Under the pieces are notes generated by a model. The model did no database searches, was not told the DNA's origin, and saw nothing but the letters and a program-made list of their open reading frames with translations. From a virus: DNA of 54,924 nucleotides. Position 1 is the first letter of the stretch; each line of letters starts with the position of its first letter. Positions 8,195 to 16,670 of this stretch are shown here, one piece after another. The stretch lies in IMG/VR virus record IMGVR_UViG_3300026484_000313, positions 1 through 54,924 of that record. One strand, given 5' to 3'. Made by a program: the position numbers and the translations under genes.

Positions 8195-9154
8195 TTAATA
8201 CTCTTTTGCTTGTTTCATTATACCAAGAAATTCTTTTTCTGTCAATTCATTAACATCTTTTTTTCCTTGTATATCACATATAAATACCTTATTTACCCCA
8301 TAATCTTTCAACTTCTTTGCTATACTTTGCTTTTCATTCAAACTAACATCACTATCTAATGCTAAATAAATTTTATTAAACCTAGATAAATACAATAGTT
8401 GATATCGTGAAGGTATTTTTGATAATATAGCAAAAGAAGGAAGTCCTGTATATTTATGTGCAGAAATAGTATCAAATATACCTTCTGTTAAAATTGCAAC
8501 ATCTGAATTTAATTTATGAAAATAATCTAATGCAAAAAACCCTCTTCTTTTACCTAAATTCAAATATCTAAATGTGCTTTTACCTGTAATATCTCTTCCC
8601 ACCAACATAACTACCTTATTGGATAAATTCTTAATTAAAAATACAACTCTATTTTGAAATTTATCCTTGCCTTTCTTAATCTGAAATCTTTGAATATCTT
8701 CAATATCCGCATTTCTTTTTTTCAAATAACTTACATAGTTATAATCATTTAAAACATCAATATCCTCATAATACTTATCAAATTCTTCATTAATTTCAGT
8801 GATTGTTTTGTCCAGTCTTTGAAACAAATTCTCAATTCTTTTTACAGTAGCCTTAAATTCAGAATGAATATCAATATCAAATAATTCTTTTATATATTCA
8901 TGCAGTTCTGGATAATCTTGTTTTAATGTTAAAACACGCTCACCTTGATTGTATTTAGAATATGTTAAATAAATAAGATAAGTTCTATCCTCATCATCTT
9001 TTTGTTTCAAAAAAGTGTTATAAAAATCCAAAACTTTTTCCAATGGAATGTTAGATATAGCACAACTACCAGCAAAACGAAATAAAAAATTAAATCTGTT
9101 CCCTTCACAATAATTATCCATAACCTCTTCTATGAGCTTCTCTTTACTTTGCAT
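8195..9154 (-). CDS. DnaG-type primase core (Toprim) protein
   Basis: 319 residues. The region 140-200 has the bacterial primase core layout (YLKKR..IEDIQRF then RVVFLI, VGRDITGKS, RYLNLG). It is followed by the Toprim acidic residues: E224 in ILTEGIFDT and D267-S-D269 in LALDSD. No N-terminal zinc finger is seen, and the first 100 residues look like a PriCT-style helical region. The ATG at 9154 is chosen because GAGGTATATA precedes it; an upstream in-frame start at 9193 lies within the nuclease gene without a site. The start overlaps the nuclease stop by 11 bp. It probably makes primers for the DnaB-like helicase complex. Confidence 0.82.
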   Translation of the reverse strand: MQSKEKLIEEVMDNYCEGNRFNFLFRFAGSCAISNIPLEKVLDFYNTFLKQKDDEDRTYLIYLTYSKYNQGERVLTLKQDYPELHEYIKELFDIDIHSEFKATVKRIENLFQRLDKTITEINEEFDKYYEDIDVLNDYNYVSYLKKRNADIEDIQRFQIKKGKDKFQNRVVFLIKNLSNKVVMLVGRDITGKSTFRYLNLGKRRGFFALDYFHKLNSDVAILTEGIFDTISAHKYTGLPSFAILSKIPSRYQLLYLSRFNKIYLALDSDVSLNEKQSIAKKLKDYGVNKVFICDIQGKKDVNELTEKEFLGIMKQAKEY

Positions 9155-9869
9155 TATATACCTCACAAATTGTTTTATACATACAAAATTCACATTGGTT
9201 ATTTTTACAATTTTTGTAATTACTAAAATCTAAAATTAAGTTTCTAAAACTATCAATTGCATTAACTATGTGCTTTTCCATTTCATCTTTTTGATATACA
9301 GAGAAAGAATAAAGTTTGATAAATTCATTTGAAAATTTGTAATAATTGTAAAAATACACAAAATTAGCTTTATCCTGGAAATTGCTGAAAAGAAGATACG
9401 AATAAAACATTCCTTGTGTTTTATAACTGCTCTTATAATAAGGTGAATTATATGCATACTTAAAATCAATTACATTAATAGCATTATCTACAAAATAAAA
9501 CAAATCCAAAATGCCGTAAATTTGATAATCTCCTGCTTTAGCTTCTAACTTTTCTTCAGAATAAAGGAAATCTTTTTTAAAATTAATTTTGAAATTTGAT
9601 CTAAGTGCTTGTTTTGTTAAATAAACATCAAACGCAAACTCACGCTCATTAACATCAAGTTTTTCACCCTTAATTACTTTTGATATTGCAGAATGATAAC
9701 TAATACCTTTTTTGACGAATTCAGATTTCAAATCAAGTCCTTTTACATATTTGTAATAAAAACTGATTGGACATTTGATTGTTATTAAAGAGTAAGTATA
9801 TTTATCACAAGAAAGTAATTTTTGAGTATTTTCAGAATAAACCTTACTGAGAAATGAATTTTTACTCAC
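9144..9869 (-). CDS. PD-(D/E)XK nuclease of the Cas4/RecB type with Fe-S cysteines
   Basis: 241 residues from a GTG at 9869; the GTG follows AAAGGAGGATAATC, which overlaps the end of the helicase gene. Residues fit the Cas4/AddB nuclease family: CPISFYYKYVKGL near the start (C33), H59, D122 in GILDLF, D135-F-K137 in VIDFKYA, and a C-terminal cysteine cluster C221, C226-x2-C229, C235. C33 with C226, C229 and C235 could hold a 4Fe-4S cluster as in Cas4. It probably trims DNA ends in recombination-dependent replication together with the neighbouring SF2 helicase. No CRISPR genes are nearby, so this is not a CRISPR adaptation protein. Confidence 0.85.
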   Translation of the reverse strand: MSKNSFLSKVYSENTQKLLSCDKYTYSLITIKCPISFYYKYVKGLDLKSEFVKKGISYHSAISKVIKGEKLDVNEREFAFDVYLTKQALRSNFKINFKKDFLYSEEKLEAKAGDYQIYGILDLFYFVDNAINVIDFKYAYNSPYYKSSYKTQGMFYSYLLFSNFQDKANFVYFYNYYKFSNEFIKLYSFSVYQKDEMEKHIVNAIDSFRNLILDFSNYKNCKNNQCEFCMYKTICEVYNAK

Positions 9870-11391
9870 GATTATCCTCCTTTAAAAGCTCCGCCTGCTG
9901 TTTAATTAAGTTTAAAAATGTTTCTTTATCAGAAATAACTTTATAATCATAAAGCTTAAACAAACCCTTTCTATATTCTGATTGTCTTTGAAGATAAATA
10001 TGTGTATTGTCATAAAAATCCACTATAAATGCAACTTTCTTTTTATCAGTTCTTCTCAAAACTCTCCCTATTCTTTGGAATATCTTAATAATTGACTTTC
10101 CAGCAAACCCTAAAATAAGTGCATTAACACTAGGAATGTCAAAACCTACATCTAATACTTGACTTGCAAATAAATGCTTTATTGTTCCATCTTCAACCAT
10201 CTCTCTAACTTTGTTGTAATCTATATAAACATTCTTCCAACTACCCCACTTATATTCCATTCCTTGTGATGCTCCAAATACCACTAAAGTCTCTTTTGCT
10301 ATCTCAGCTGGAAGCATTTCTACAAGATGTTTAATGTGTTCTTTTTCAATTGAAAATGTTAAAGATTTTAATCCATACATATGAAAAGTTATTATCCAAT
10401 CAATTATCTTTTTATTTCTTACACTATTTTTAATAATGAATTTTTTAAAACAAGTTCTCCAATTTTGGAATGTCAAAATTTTATTATTTTTTGTTTTAAG
10501 TTCTTCAAAATACACAACAGGGACAGCTAAATAACCACGCTTGTATAAATCTTTTGCGGTTATTTCTATAATTGGTTCCCCAAAAAGAGAATAGGTTGCA
10601 AAGTCTTCATAATTAGGAAATAGAAAATCTCCAACAGTTGCAAGAGTATTGATTTTATAATTAAGTAATTGAAGTTTCTTTTTAAAACCAAATAATCTTC
10701 TAAAAAGTGTTCCAGTAAATCCCAAATCATACTTTATATCTGCAACACTGTATAACCTCTTTTCAAACTCCATAAACATATCAGATTGTTTTGAATGTGC
10801 TTCGTCCCAAAATATTGCTTGATATTTTTTAAGTATTGTTTTATCTAATTTTAAAAGTGAATGAATGGTTCCAACAAGATACTTGTTAATTTGCTTTCTT
10901 TCACCATTAACAATACCTGCTTCAGAAGGGAATAACTCATTTAAAAGAGAATAAAATTGTTCAGATAGAGCTTTTGTTGGAACTACAATAATTGAAGGCA
11001 GTTGCAAATGGTGAATAATAGATGCAATTATTAAACTCTTTCCTCCACCTGTAGCTATAGCTATAACACCATATTTTCTTTGTAATGCTCTTTTAACTGT
11101 TTCAATTTGATAGTCTCTTAATACATAATTCCCTACTTTCTCTCTCACTTGAATATCTTCATTTAAATTGCTATAAAAATCTGGTAATTGATATTTATGT
11201 CTTAAATATGTATTTTGTTCTATAAATTGCTTAACAAGCTCATAAGTTCCTATATAATACAAATCATTATATTTAACTTGTTTAATTTGTTCTCCTGTAT
11301 TATAACAAGAAAACTTTTCAAACAACAATTGTAAATTCTTATCATTTACTTTTACAAATTTCCCTACTTTTTCTATTTGATTTGTAAGCAT
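9862..11391 (-). CDS. SF2 DNA helicase, UvsW-like
   Basis: 509 residues with the SF2 motifs in order: LRDYQIETV (Q-like region, about 91-99), Walker A ATGGGKS (113-119), VVPTKAL (Ia), FWDEAH (DEAH box), GFTGTLFR (motif III) and the C-terminal LDVGFDIPSVNALI and FQRIGRVLRR (motifs V and VI). In T4, UvsW unwinds branched DNA and R-loops and helps switch replication from origin-dependent to recombination-dependent. RecA-like, gp32-like and gp46/47-like partners are encoded in the same genome, supporting that role here. The start at 11391 follows GAGGAGGTAGG. Confident in the superfamily; the exact T4 equivalence is inference. Confidence 0.85.
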   Translation of the reverse strand: MLTNQIEKVGKFVKVNDKNLQLLFEKFSCYNTGEQIKQVKYNDLYYIGTYELVKQFIEQNTYLRHKYQLPDFYSNLNEDIQVREKVGNYVLRDYQIETVKRALQRKYGVIAIATGGGKSLIIASIIHHLQLPSIIVVPTKALSEQFYSLLNELFPSEAGIVNGERKQINKYLVGTIHSLLKLDKTILKKYQAIFWDEAHSKQSDMFMEFEKRLYSVADIKYDLGFTGTLFRRLFGFKKKLQLLNYKINTLATVGDFLFPNYEDFATYSLFGEPIIEITAKDLYKRGYLAVPVVYFEELKTKNNKILTFQNWRTCFKKFIIKNSVRNKKIIDWIITFHMYGLKSLTFSIEKEHIKHLVEMLPAEIAKETLVVFGASQGMEYKWGSWKNVYIDYNKVREMVEDGTIKHLFASQVLDVGFDIPSVNALILGFAGKSIIKIFQRIGRVLRRTDKKKVAFIVDFYDNTHIYLQRQSEYRKGLFKLYDYKVISDKETFLNLIKQQAELLKEDNRE

Positions 11392-11412
11392 TCCTATTCC
11401 TACCTCCTCATA

Positions 11413-11784
11413 TTATTCTTCATATGGAAGAATTTTATCAAAACTATCTTCATCTAAAATATCTTCTACCATTTTAGCTATAGACTTTACATTTTCATAT
11501 ATTTCAGGATTTGTTAAATCAATATGTGCATTTAATTTAAATTGATTAAAATCATAAGACTTATCAGAACAATTTATTTGAATGAAACCATCTTTGTAAT
11601 CAGGATAAATTGTAAGTAAAACTTCAATTTCTGTTGTTGAAGTTGTATCCAAAAATTTGATTAAATAAACTAACGCTCTTCCAAACTTATCCTCTCCACT
11701 TGCTTTAGAAACATTTGCAATTTCAAATAGTGGATTATCTAAAATTTCATTTAAAACTGTGTTTATAGATTTTGTAAAAATCAT
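11413..11784 (-). CDS. Hypothetical protein, 123 residues
   Basis: Acidic protein with mixed strands and helices and no recognised motif; the last 25 residues are rich in Asp and Glu. The start at 11784 follows AAGGAGGTGGGTA. It lies between the gp32-like SSB and UvsW-like helicase genes in the leftward operon, so a replication or recombination accessory role (loader or mediator) is possible from context alone. A GC-rich hairpin precedes it at 11812-11834. Nothing in the sequence identifies a function. Confidence 0.6.
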   Translation of the reverse strand: MIFTKSINTVLNEILDNPLFEIANVSKASGEDKFGRALVYLIKFLDTTSTTEIEVLLTIYPDYKDGFIQINCSDKSYDFNQFKLNAHIDLTNPEIYENVKSIAKMVEDILDEDSFDKILPYEE

Positions 11785-11811
11785 TACCCACCTCCTTTAA
11801 ATTTATAAATT

Positions 11812-11834
11812 GGCGAGGGAGTATATCCCTCGCC
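11812..11834 (-). terminator. GC-rich perfect hairpin after the SSB gene
   Basis: An 8-bp perfect stem (GGCGAGGG with CCCTCGCC) around a 7-nt loop lies just after the SSB stop codon. In the leftward direction it is followed by AATTTATAAATTT, a weak U-rich tail. It may act as a partial terminator or 3'-end protector that raises SSB output relative to downstream genes, in line with the separate SSB promoter at 12575-12603. Confidence 0.5.
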
Positions 11835-11839
11835 TCATA

Positions 11840-12532
11840 TTAAAAATCTACATCTGCTATATCATCTAAAGAAATTGATTTTGGTTCCTCACTTTGATTT
11901 TCAATAGATTGGTTTGTTTCATCTTTACTAGTTGGTAAAATTTCATCACCCAATTCTGCAATTAATTTGCTATAAAGCTCTTCCAATGCCATTTCATTTG
12001 CTTCTGTGAATTTGATGACTTTTTGCAGATTGTAATACTTTTTATTATCAATGATATCATCTAAATCTACTTTATTATCCGCTCCTAATATAATTCTGTC
12101 TATTTTTCCGTCTGCATTTCTTGTTAATTTGAATTTAATTGGTATAAACTCTTCAATTTCTTCCCAATAAGCAAATGCTAATCGCCCTAATTGTCCAGCA
12201 TCTCCATAAATACCTATTTCTCCATTTGCAACCACATTATAATACATTCTTAATCTTGCTCTGTAATTCTTAAGCTTGTCATAATGTTTGTTTATTAATT
12301 CACAAACTTTACAATCTAAATTGAATGATTTAGGACAATAAATTGTCTTTTTATACCAATGTGCTTGTAATTGACGCCATATCTCATCATTTACAGGTGG
12401 TAATAAAGTTAAAATAATTTTTTCTCCTGGATTGGTTGGGACTTTTACCCAATTAACCTTTGTTTGTTGATTTTCTTTAAATAGAACATTTTTAAATGGG
12501 TTGTTCTTAACATCATACTTAAATTCTGCCAT
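11840..12532 (-). CDS. gp32-like single-stranded DNA-binding protein
   Basis: 230 residues. The start (KNNPFKNVLFKEN) and ILTLLPP strand match the entry to the gp32 OB fold. H58, C66, C74 and C77 form an H-x7-C-x7-C-x2-C set like the zinc site of T4 gp32. The C-terminal 40 residues are Ser, Glu and Asp rich and end SISLDDIADVDF, a typical acidic SSB tail for docking partner proteins. A close copy of this tail motif occurs at residues 45-54 of the protein at 17478. It has its own promoter (12575-12603) and a hairpin after its stop, suiting a protein needed in high amount. The start at 12532 follows AAGGAGGTAG. Confidence 0.82.
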   Translation of the reverse strand: MAEFKYDVKNNPFKNVLFKENQQTKVNWVKVPTNPGEKIILTLLPPVNDEIWRQLQAHWYKKTIYCPKSFNLDCKVCELINKHYDKLKNYRARLRMYYNVVANGEIGIYGDAGQLGRLAFAYWEEIEEFIPIKFKLTRNADGKIDRIILGADNKVDLDDIIDNKKYYNLQKVIKFTEANEMALEELYSKLIAELGDEILPTSKDETNQSIENQSEEPKSISLDDIADVDF

Positions 12533-12574
12533 AACTAACTACCTCCTTTTTATATTTTATTTTTGTATATTTTA

Positions 12575-12603
12575 ATTATACCATAAATTGTGGAATTATG
12601 CAA
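12575..12603 (-). promoter_or_regulatory. Sigma-70-type promoter for the SSB gene
   Basis: On the minus strand TTGCAT, a 17-bp spacer and TATAAT, with TG one base before the -10 box (extended -10). The -35 box overlaps the stop codon of the RecA-like gene. It gives the SSB gene its own start inside the long leftward operon. Confidence 0.75.
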
Positions 12604-13573
12604 ATAATTTTTCTTTTAATTCTTGCAATCTTGAGTTTAATTTTTTCTTAAAAAGTTCATTAACATTGCAATAATATTCATACACTTTGTATTTTATTAT
12701 ATCTAGCAAATTTTTATGCTTATCTAGATATTTTTGTAAATCTTCTGCATTTCTAACTTTAAACTCAACATCAAAATCTTCAAATTTAAATTGATACCAA
12801 CCTGCACTGCCTTTTACGCCAAAAAGCTCTTTAATTACATACAAATATGTTTCCATTTCATCTACAATCCCTTCCTTGATAAAAACTGGGAATTTAATTG
12901 CAGGAACTACTTTATTCTTTACTGCCTCAACTTCAGAGATAATACCATATATTTGTTTAACTCCTAAAGAAACTTTTTCTATTCTTTTTAAAGTATTTAC
13001 TTTCATTCTTACAAGAGATGCATATTTTATTGCTCTACCACCTTTTGACTTATATCCTCCCACCATTGTTTCATATATTTGATTTGCAAAAATAATTGCA
13101 GAATTAGATTTTGACAACAACGGAACCAAATATTTCATAGCTCTTGAGATTACCCTGCTTTCTTCAGCAATACCACCAGAAAAATTAGATTTTGTTTTGA
13201 ATTGATTTTCAGTTAAACAAAAACCAATAGTATCCCACACAATTAAACAAGGTTGCTTTTTTAAATATGCTTTTTCTAATTCAGAAAATATGAACTTAAA
13301 ACCTTCTTCTAAAATGTTGGTTTTGAATAAAGTAAATTTTTCTTCGTCAAATGTTCCACCTTGTCTTTGAAATTTATCTTCATCAAACACATACTCACTT
13401 TCAATGTGAATATATCTTACATTATTTTGTTGTGCTTTAACTCCTAAATACATTGCTACTGCAGACTTACCTGTGCTTTCTGTTCCAAAAATTTCATAAA
13501 CGGCGGAAGGGTAAATCCCTCCGCCAAGAAGAATATCTAAAACAGTGTCCTTAACAATAGGTTCATTAAACAT
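12596..13573 (-). CDS. RecA/UvsX-like recombinase
   Basis: 325 residues with the RecA ATPase core: Walker A GTESTGKS (30-37), Walker B LIVWDTIGF (about 111), and SNSAIIFANQIYETMVGGYKSKGGRA, which matches RecA loop L1 / motif 4 with NQ. It lacks the long RecA C-terminal domain and ends in a coiled Lys-rich helix. It should form filaments on ssDNA with the gp32-like SSB and start recombination-dependent replication. The start at 13573 has GGGGGTTTAAA, a weaker site than its neighbours. A GC-rich hairpin lies in the coding sequence at 13501-13525. RecA versus RadA/UvsX subtype is not settled. Confidence 0.87.
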   Translation of the reverse strand: MFNEPIVKDTVLDILLGGGIYPSAVYEIFGTESTGKSAVAMYLGVKAQQNNVRYIHIESEYVFDEDKFQRQGGTFDEEKFTLFKTNILEEGFKFIFSELEKAYLKKQPCLIVWDTIGFCLTENQFKTKSNFSGGIAEESRVISRAMKYLVPLLSKSNSAIIFANQIYETMVGGYKSKGGRAIKYASLVRMKVNTLKRIEKVSLGVKQIYGIISEVEAVKNKVVPAIKFPVFIKEGIVDEMETYLYVIKELFGVKGSAGWYQFKFEDFDVEFKVRNAEDLQKYLDKHKNLLDIIKYKVYEYYCNVNELFKKKLNSRLQELKEKLFA

Positions 13574-13606
13574 TTTAAACCCCCTTTTTTATTTTGTGCT
13601 TTTTAC

Positions 13607-13634
13607 ATTATAACAAATCTTCATCAATTGTAAA
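13607..13634 (-). promoter_or_regulatory. Sigma-70-type promoter for the RecA-like gene
   Basis: On the minus strand TTTACA, a 16-bp spacer and TATAAT with TG one base upstream of the -10 box. It overlaps the end of the ParB-like gene, about 35 bp before the RecA-like start codon. Confidence 0.6.
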
Positions 13635-14435
13635 AGCATCTGCTCCTAAATTGCCAGAATTTGAACTCAATAATTGATTTAATCTCTCTTCTACAAGCTT
13701 AACAGCTTCTTCAAAGCTACAATCTACATTTCTTTGACGCTTAAAAGGATTGATTTGAGATGCTAAATATTGAGTTGCCTCTAATGAATTCATTCCACTA
13801 TCAATTAATCTTTGTCTTGCCTCTACAAATTTTTCATAAAGATTTAACAACATATCAGCATATTTTTGTCTTTTTTGATATGCTTCAGTTAAAGAAGTGT
13901 TCATAAATTTATCAACTTTTTTGAAGATATTATAGAATGCAGAACCAGAAAATCTTGCTAATTTCTCATAAAGAAGTCCAAATGTAATGTATATAGGTTC
14001 TTCTATAATATCTATAAGTTCCTCTTCTAAAAGATTTGGTTTCTTTTCCATAATATCTCTATAAACCTTTAGAGCTTGAATGGATTTGTCTTTAAGAGAA
14101 AGTGCTTTTTCAATGTTTAATTTTAATACAGCCATAGCATCATCTTTGCTAATAATTACAACTGGAATAGGACTATCTGGATTTGTTAAAAGCTCTCTCA
14201 ATGCCATTAATCTGTGTTGTCCATTAACCACATAATACTTATCACCTTCAGGATAAACAATTAATGGATCAATAAATCCAAGAGAAGAAATTGATTTTTG
14301 AAGATTTCTTATATGTTGTTGAGAAAGTTCCCTTTGATAAGGTGAGATTTCCAATTCAGATGCAGGAATTAAACCAAAAGCAATGTCCTTACCGAAAATC
14401 GGTTCTTGATAGGTGAATTTGATTACCATAGCCAT
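13608..14435 (-). CDS. ParB/sulfiredoxin-fold nuclease-like protein
   Basis: 275 residues. The N-terminal 100 residues match the ParB N-terminal domain: IPASELEISPYQRELSQQHIRNL, GFIDPLIVYPEGDKYYVVNGQHRLMALREL, with the G-x-H-R box at 72-75. That box binds nucleotide in ParB and serves as the catalytic site in related nucleases. The rest is helical with no clear HTH. Phage ParB-like proteins have been linked to DNA nicking, methylase partners or transcription control; nothing here decides which. The ATG at 14435 is chosen because GGAGGGAAGTAAG precedes it; the longer frame from 14453 starts upstream of that site. No ParA gene is visible nearby. Confidence 0.78.
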   Translation of the reverse strand: MAMVIKFTYQEPIFGKDIAFGLIPASELEISPYQRELSQQHIRNLQKSISSLGFIDPLIVYPEGDKYYVVNGQHRLMALRELLTNPDSPIPVVIISKDDAMAVLKLNIEKALSLKDKSIQALKVYRDIMEKKPNLLEEELIDIIEEPIYITFGLLYEKLARFSGSAFYNIFKKVDKFMNTSLTEAYQKRQKYADMLLNLYEKFVEARQRLIDSGMNSLEATQYLASQINPFKRQRNVDCSFEEAVKLVEERLNQLLSSNSGNLGADAFTIDEDLL

Positions 14436-14461
14436 CTTACTTCCCTCCTTCATTTATTTTA

Positions 14462-14491
14462 TTTATACATTCTCTCTTATTCCATTGTAAA
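14462..14491 (-). promoter_or_regulatory. Possible weak promoter for the ParB-like gene
   Basis: On the minus strand TTTACA, an 18-bp spacer and TATAAA. It lies within the last codons of the upstream gene and the 27-bp gap before the ParB-like start. Plausible but weaker than the other promoters. Confidence 0.35.
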
Positions 14492-15263
14492 TTGTATATA
14501 AATTTTCAAATTCTGTCAAATCATATAGCTTTTCAACTCCAAGTGCTACATTTTTTGTATAAATTTTTATAATTCGTTCATCTATTTTGTTTTTATCAAA
14601 ATCTTCAAAATAAACTGATTTTATTCCTGCAAGACTTGTTAAATATTCTAAAGCTGATTTTAACATATGAAAATCATTTACCCAACCGCAAACTGAAAAA
14701 ATATGTTTCTCTTTAATTGTGTAAAATTCAACTTTAAAAAAGATTTCATCTACATAAACTCTTAAAATGTAAGGTAAATATGTTTTTGTGCCCCTAAGAT
14801 AAAGTCCAATGATTTTTACTAATTTCACCATTAACGATGGATTAGGAAAATCTATCAAATCTAAGTATTTGTTAATTTTTATTCTCTTTTGTTGTTCATT
14901 TACAGGAATATATTCTGTATTACCTGTAGCTTTCACAAAAACTGATTGCTCAGATACTAAAACCCAATGATTGTAGATAAATACAGGATAGAATGTTTGA
15001 GAAAAGAATTTGCTAAAATTGAAAACTTCCTCAAAATTGTTTCTTATGTAATTTGCTTTATGTTTTACATTTTCATAAAAATCTTCGTCTTCAAATTGGA
15101 AATCAATATATCTAGCTTGACGCCTTTTAATCTTCTCTTCTAAAAATGGAAGAAGATATTGTGCAAATCTTTTAAAAGCATTTTTAGCTGAAACTACTTC
15201 TTCTGGAAATAACAATTCTACAGCTTTTTCACAAGTTAAATCGAATGGATTTATGTTTGGCAT
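14463..15263 (-). CDS. Unknown protein, paralogue of the next gene (family copy 2)
   Basis: 266 residues, no known motif. It clearly resembles the 277-residue protein encoded at 15290. A 23-residue block at 188-210 (IFSVCGW..DFHMLKSALEYLTS) lines up with 182-204 of that protein, and an N-terminal block (IKRR...FEEVFN, about 46-83) lines up without gaps with IKAR...KLFD. Both have aromatic-rich strands before the shared block. They appear to be an ancient tandem duplication. As the second gene of the leftward operon it is probably made early. The start at 15263 follows GAGGAGGTAGG. Confidence 0.65.
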   Translation of the reverse strand: MPNINPFDLTCEKAVELLFPEEVVSAKNAFKRFAQYLLPFLEEKIKRRQARYIDFQFEDEDFYENVKHKANYIRNNFEEVFNFSKFFSQTFYPVFIYNHWVLVSEQSVFVKATGNTEYIPVNEQQKRIKINKYLDLIDFPNPSLMVKLVKIIGLYLRGTKTYLPYILRVYVDEIFFKVEFYTIKEKHIFSVCGWVNDFHMLKSALEYLTSLAGIKSVYFEDFDKNKIDERIIKIYTKNVALGVEKLYDLTEFENLYTIYNGIRENV

Positions 15264-15289
15264 AGCTTCCTACCTCCTCTAGTAAATTT

Positions 15290-16123
15290 TTAATACAAAT
15301 TATACTCTTCTTTTAGTTCATTTGTCAAGACTATTTTCTCAATAAATGTTTTGTTATACCAATTAATGTGCTCTTTTATATCTGCAAAAGTGAGTAAATA
15401 ATCATAACCTAACTTGCAATTCACAAGGTAATATTTGTAGATAAATGAATTCAGAAGAGAGTTTATTAAAGCTTCGTCTTGTTTGTAATAGTAAGCATAA
15501 ATGAAATAATCAGATGAAAGGAATTCAAAAGCTGATTTTATAAGATGAAACTTATTTTGAAATCCGCCAAATGAAAATACTTTTTTGCCAAAATAATCAA
15601 ATATGGTAATGTAATAAAAAGAACGATTTGCAAAAATTTCAAAATCAAATAAAAATTTTGATTTTAACCCTCTAATGAGCTTTTCAATTCTATCTTTCAA
15701 AATCAAAATATTAACTGGACATTGCTTTTCATAAAATACTTTCTTATCAATTATTGTTTTTATGTAATCATGCAAAGGACTTGTATAGGTATCTTCATTT
15801 ATCAAATAAAATTTTTTAAGATGCAGAGAGTAGAATTTTGAAATTATTCTGAATTGAGTGTTAGAAATAATTTGGTAAATTAAATCAAAAAGTTTGTTCA
15901 TCATACTTATAAAATTGTGTTCAAAATTAGGATAATCCTTGATAATTACATCTACATCTAAATCAAAAGCAACATCTGTCCAGTTTCTAGCTTTTATTTT
16001 GTCAATGATTTGTTGCAAACATTCCATTCTGTAATTGCGATATAAATCAATAACTTTCTGAGGTTGATAATCTAATGAAGAATTCATTTGAAGCTCTGAT
16101 TTGAAATATTCTGTTCCGGACAT
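15290..16123 (-). CDS. Unknown protein, first gene of the leftward operon (family copy 1)
   Basis: 277 residues, no known motif. It shares two blocks with its neighbour at 14463: KVFSFGGF..KFHLIKSAFEFLSS (181-204) and an N-terminal block beginning IKAR (about 43-80). The protein is rich in Tyr, Phe, Ile and Lys and has no signal peptide or clear membrane segment. Being the first gene next to the 1-kb control region, it may be the earliest product of the left arm: a host-takeover or origin-associated role is possible but unproven. The start at 16123 follows GTAGGAGGTGTAAT. Confidence 0.65.
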   Translation of the reverse strand: MSGTEYFKSELQMNSSLDYQPQKVIDLYRNYRMECLQQIIDKIKARNWTDVAFDLDVDVIIKDYPNFEHNFISMMNKLFDLIYQIISNTQFRIISKFYSLHLKKFYLINEDTYTSPLHDYIKTIIDKKVFYEKQCPVNILILKDRIEKLIRGLKSKFLFDFEIFANRSFYYITIFDYFGKKVFSFGGFQNKFHLIKSAFEFLSSDYFIYAYYYKQDEALINSLLNSFIYKYYLVNCKLGYDYLLTFADIKEHINWYNKTFIEKIVLTNELKEEYNLY

Positions 16124-16193
16124 CTTATTACACCTCCTACGCAGAATAATTGATTTTATTCCTTCCTGATTTACACTTACATCTTAATCTATA

Positions 16194-16275
16194 CAAAATG
16201 CTAAATTTTGCAACCAAAATTTGATTAAATCTTAAAGTATTTTGCTAATTTCATACAACAAAATGCTAAATTTTT
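16194..16275. repeat. Pair of 16-bp direct repeats near the left-arm start
   Basis: CAAAATGCTAAATTTT occurs at 16194-16209 and again at 16259-16274, 65 bp apart, just upstream of the leftward operon. Partly related TTTTGCTAAT sequence lies between them. They could be operator half-sites or origin iterons; there is no further evidence. Confidence 0.5.
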
Positions 16276-16300
16276 GATAAATCATTACATTTCTTAATCT

Positions 16301-16391
16301 TACAATTTTTGGGAAAAATATGTTCTAACTTATTGAATTACTTAAAGTTTCGGTTTTTTCACTATAATAATGTGTGTGTATAAATGTAAAA
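16301..16391 (+). repeat. Intergenic element copy 1 of 3
   Basis: About 92 bp with TTGGGAAAAA at one end and TTCGGTTTTTTCA then CTATAATAATGTGTGTGTATA at the other. The two boxes start exactly 40 bp apart in all three copies. It contains a TATAAT at 16363-16368 but no -35 box at the usual 17 bp; TTGAAT lies 24 bp upstream instead. Confidence 0.85.
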
Positions 16392-16578
16392 AAATTTGAT
16401 TGACTATCACTAAAAATTATGTGTTTGAACAATTAATTGATTTGTAGCACATTTTAATGCAAACATAAAATTAAACTTATAATAATATGCTCACAAATGC
16501 AGATAAATTGAACATAAGTGCAATAATTAAGCTAATTATGCTTAAAATGTAGGCAATTGATTGAATACCAATGATTTA

Positions 16579-16670
16579 TCAAAATTGGGAAAAATATATT
16601 GTAAGTTGTTGTATCACAATAAGTTTCGGTTTTTTCATTAAAATAGATGTGTGTATAAAAGTATAAAAAA
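16579..16670 (+). repeat. Intergenic element copy 2 of 3
   Basis: Same layout as copy 1, in the same orientation. TTGGGAAAAA and TTCGGTTTTTTCA start exactly 40 bp apart, followed by GTGTGTATA and AAGTATAAAA. The -10-like sequence is weaker here (TTAAAAT instead of TATAAT), so the conserved part is not simply a -10 box. Confidence 0.85.

Noticed and set aside
9144-9869. CRISPR-Cas module suggested by the Cas4-like nuclease
   Set aside because: No cas1, cas2 or effector gene and no repeat-spacer array is present in the window; the partners are phage recombination genes.
13501-13525. GC-rich hairpin in the RecA-like gene as an independent regulatory site
   Set aside because: It encodes conserved residues just before Walker A (GGGIYPSA), and one base breaks the stem, so codon choice explains it. 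It is mentioned only as part of the general hairpin pattern.
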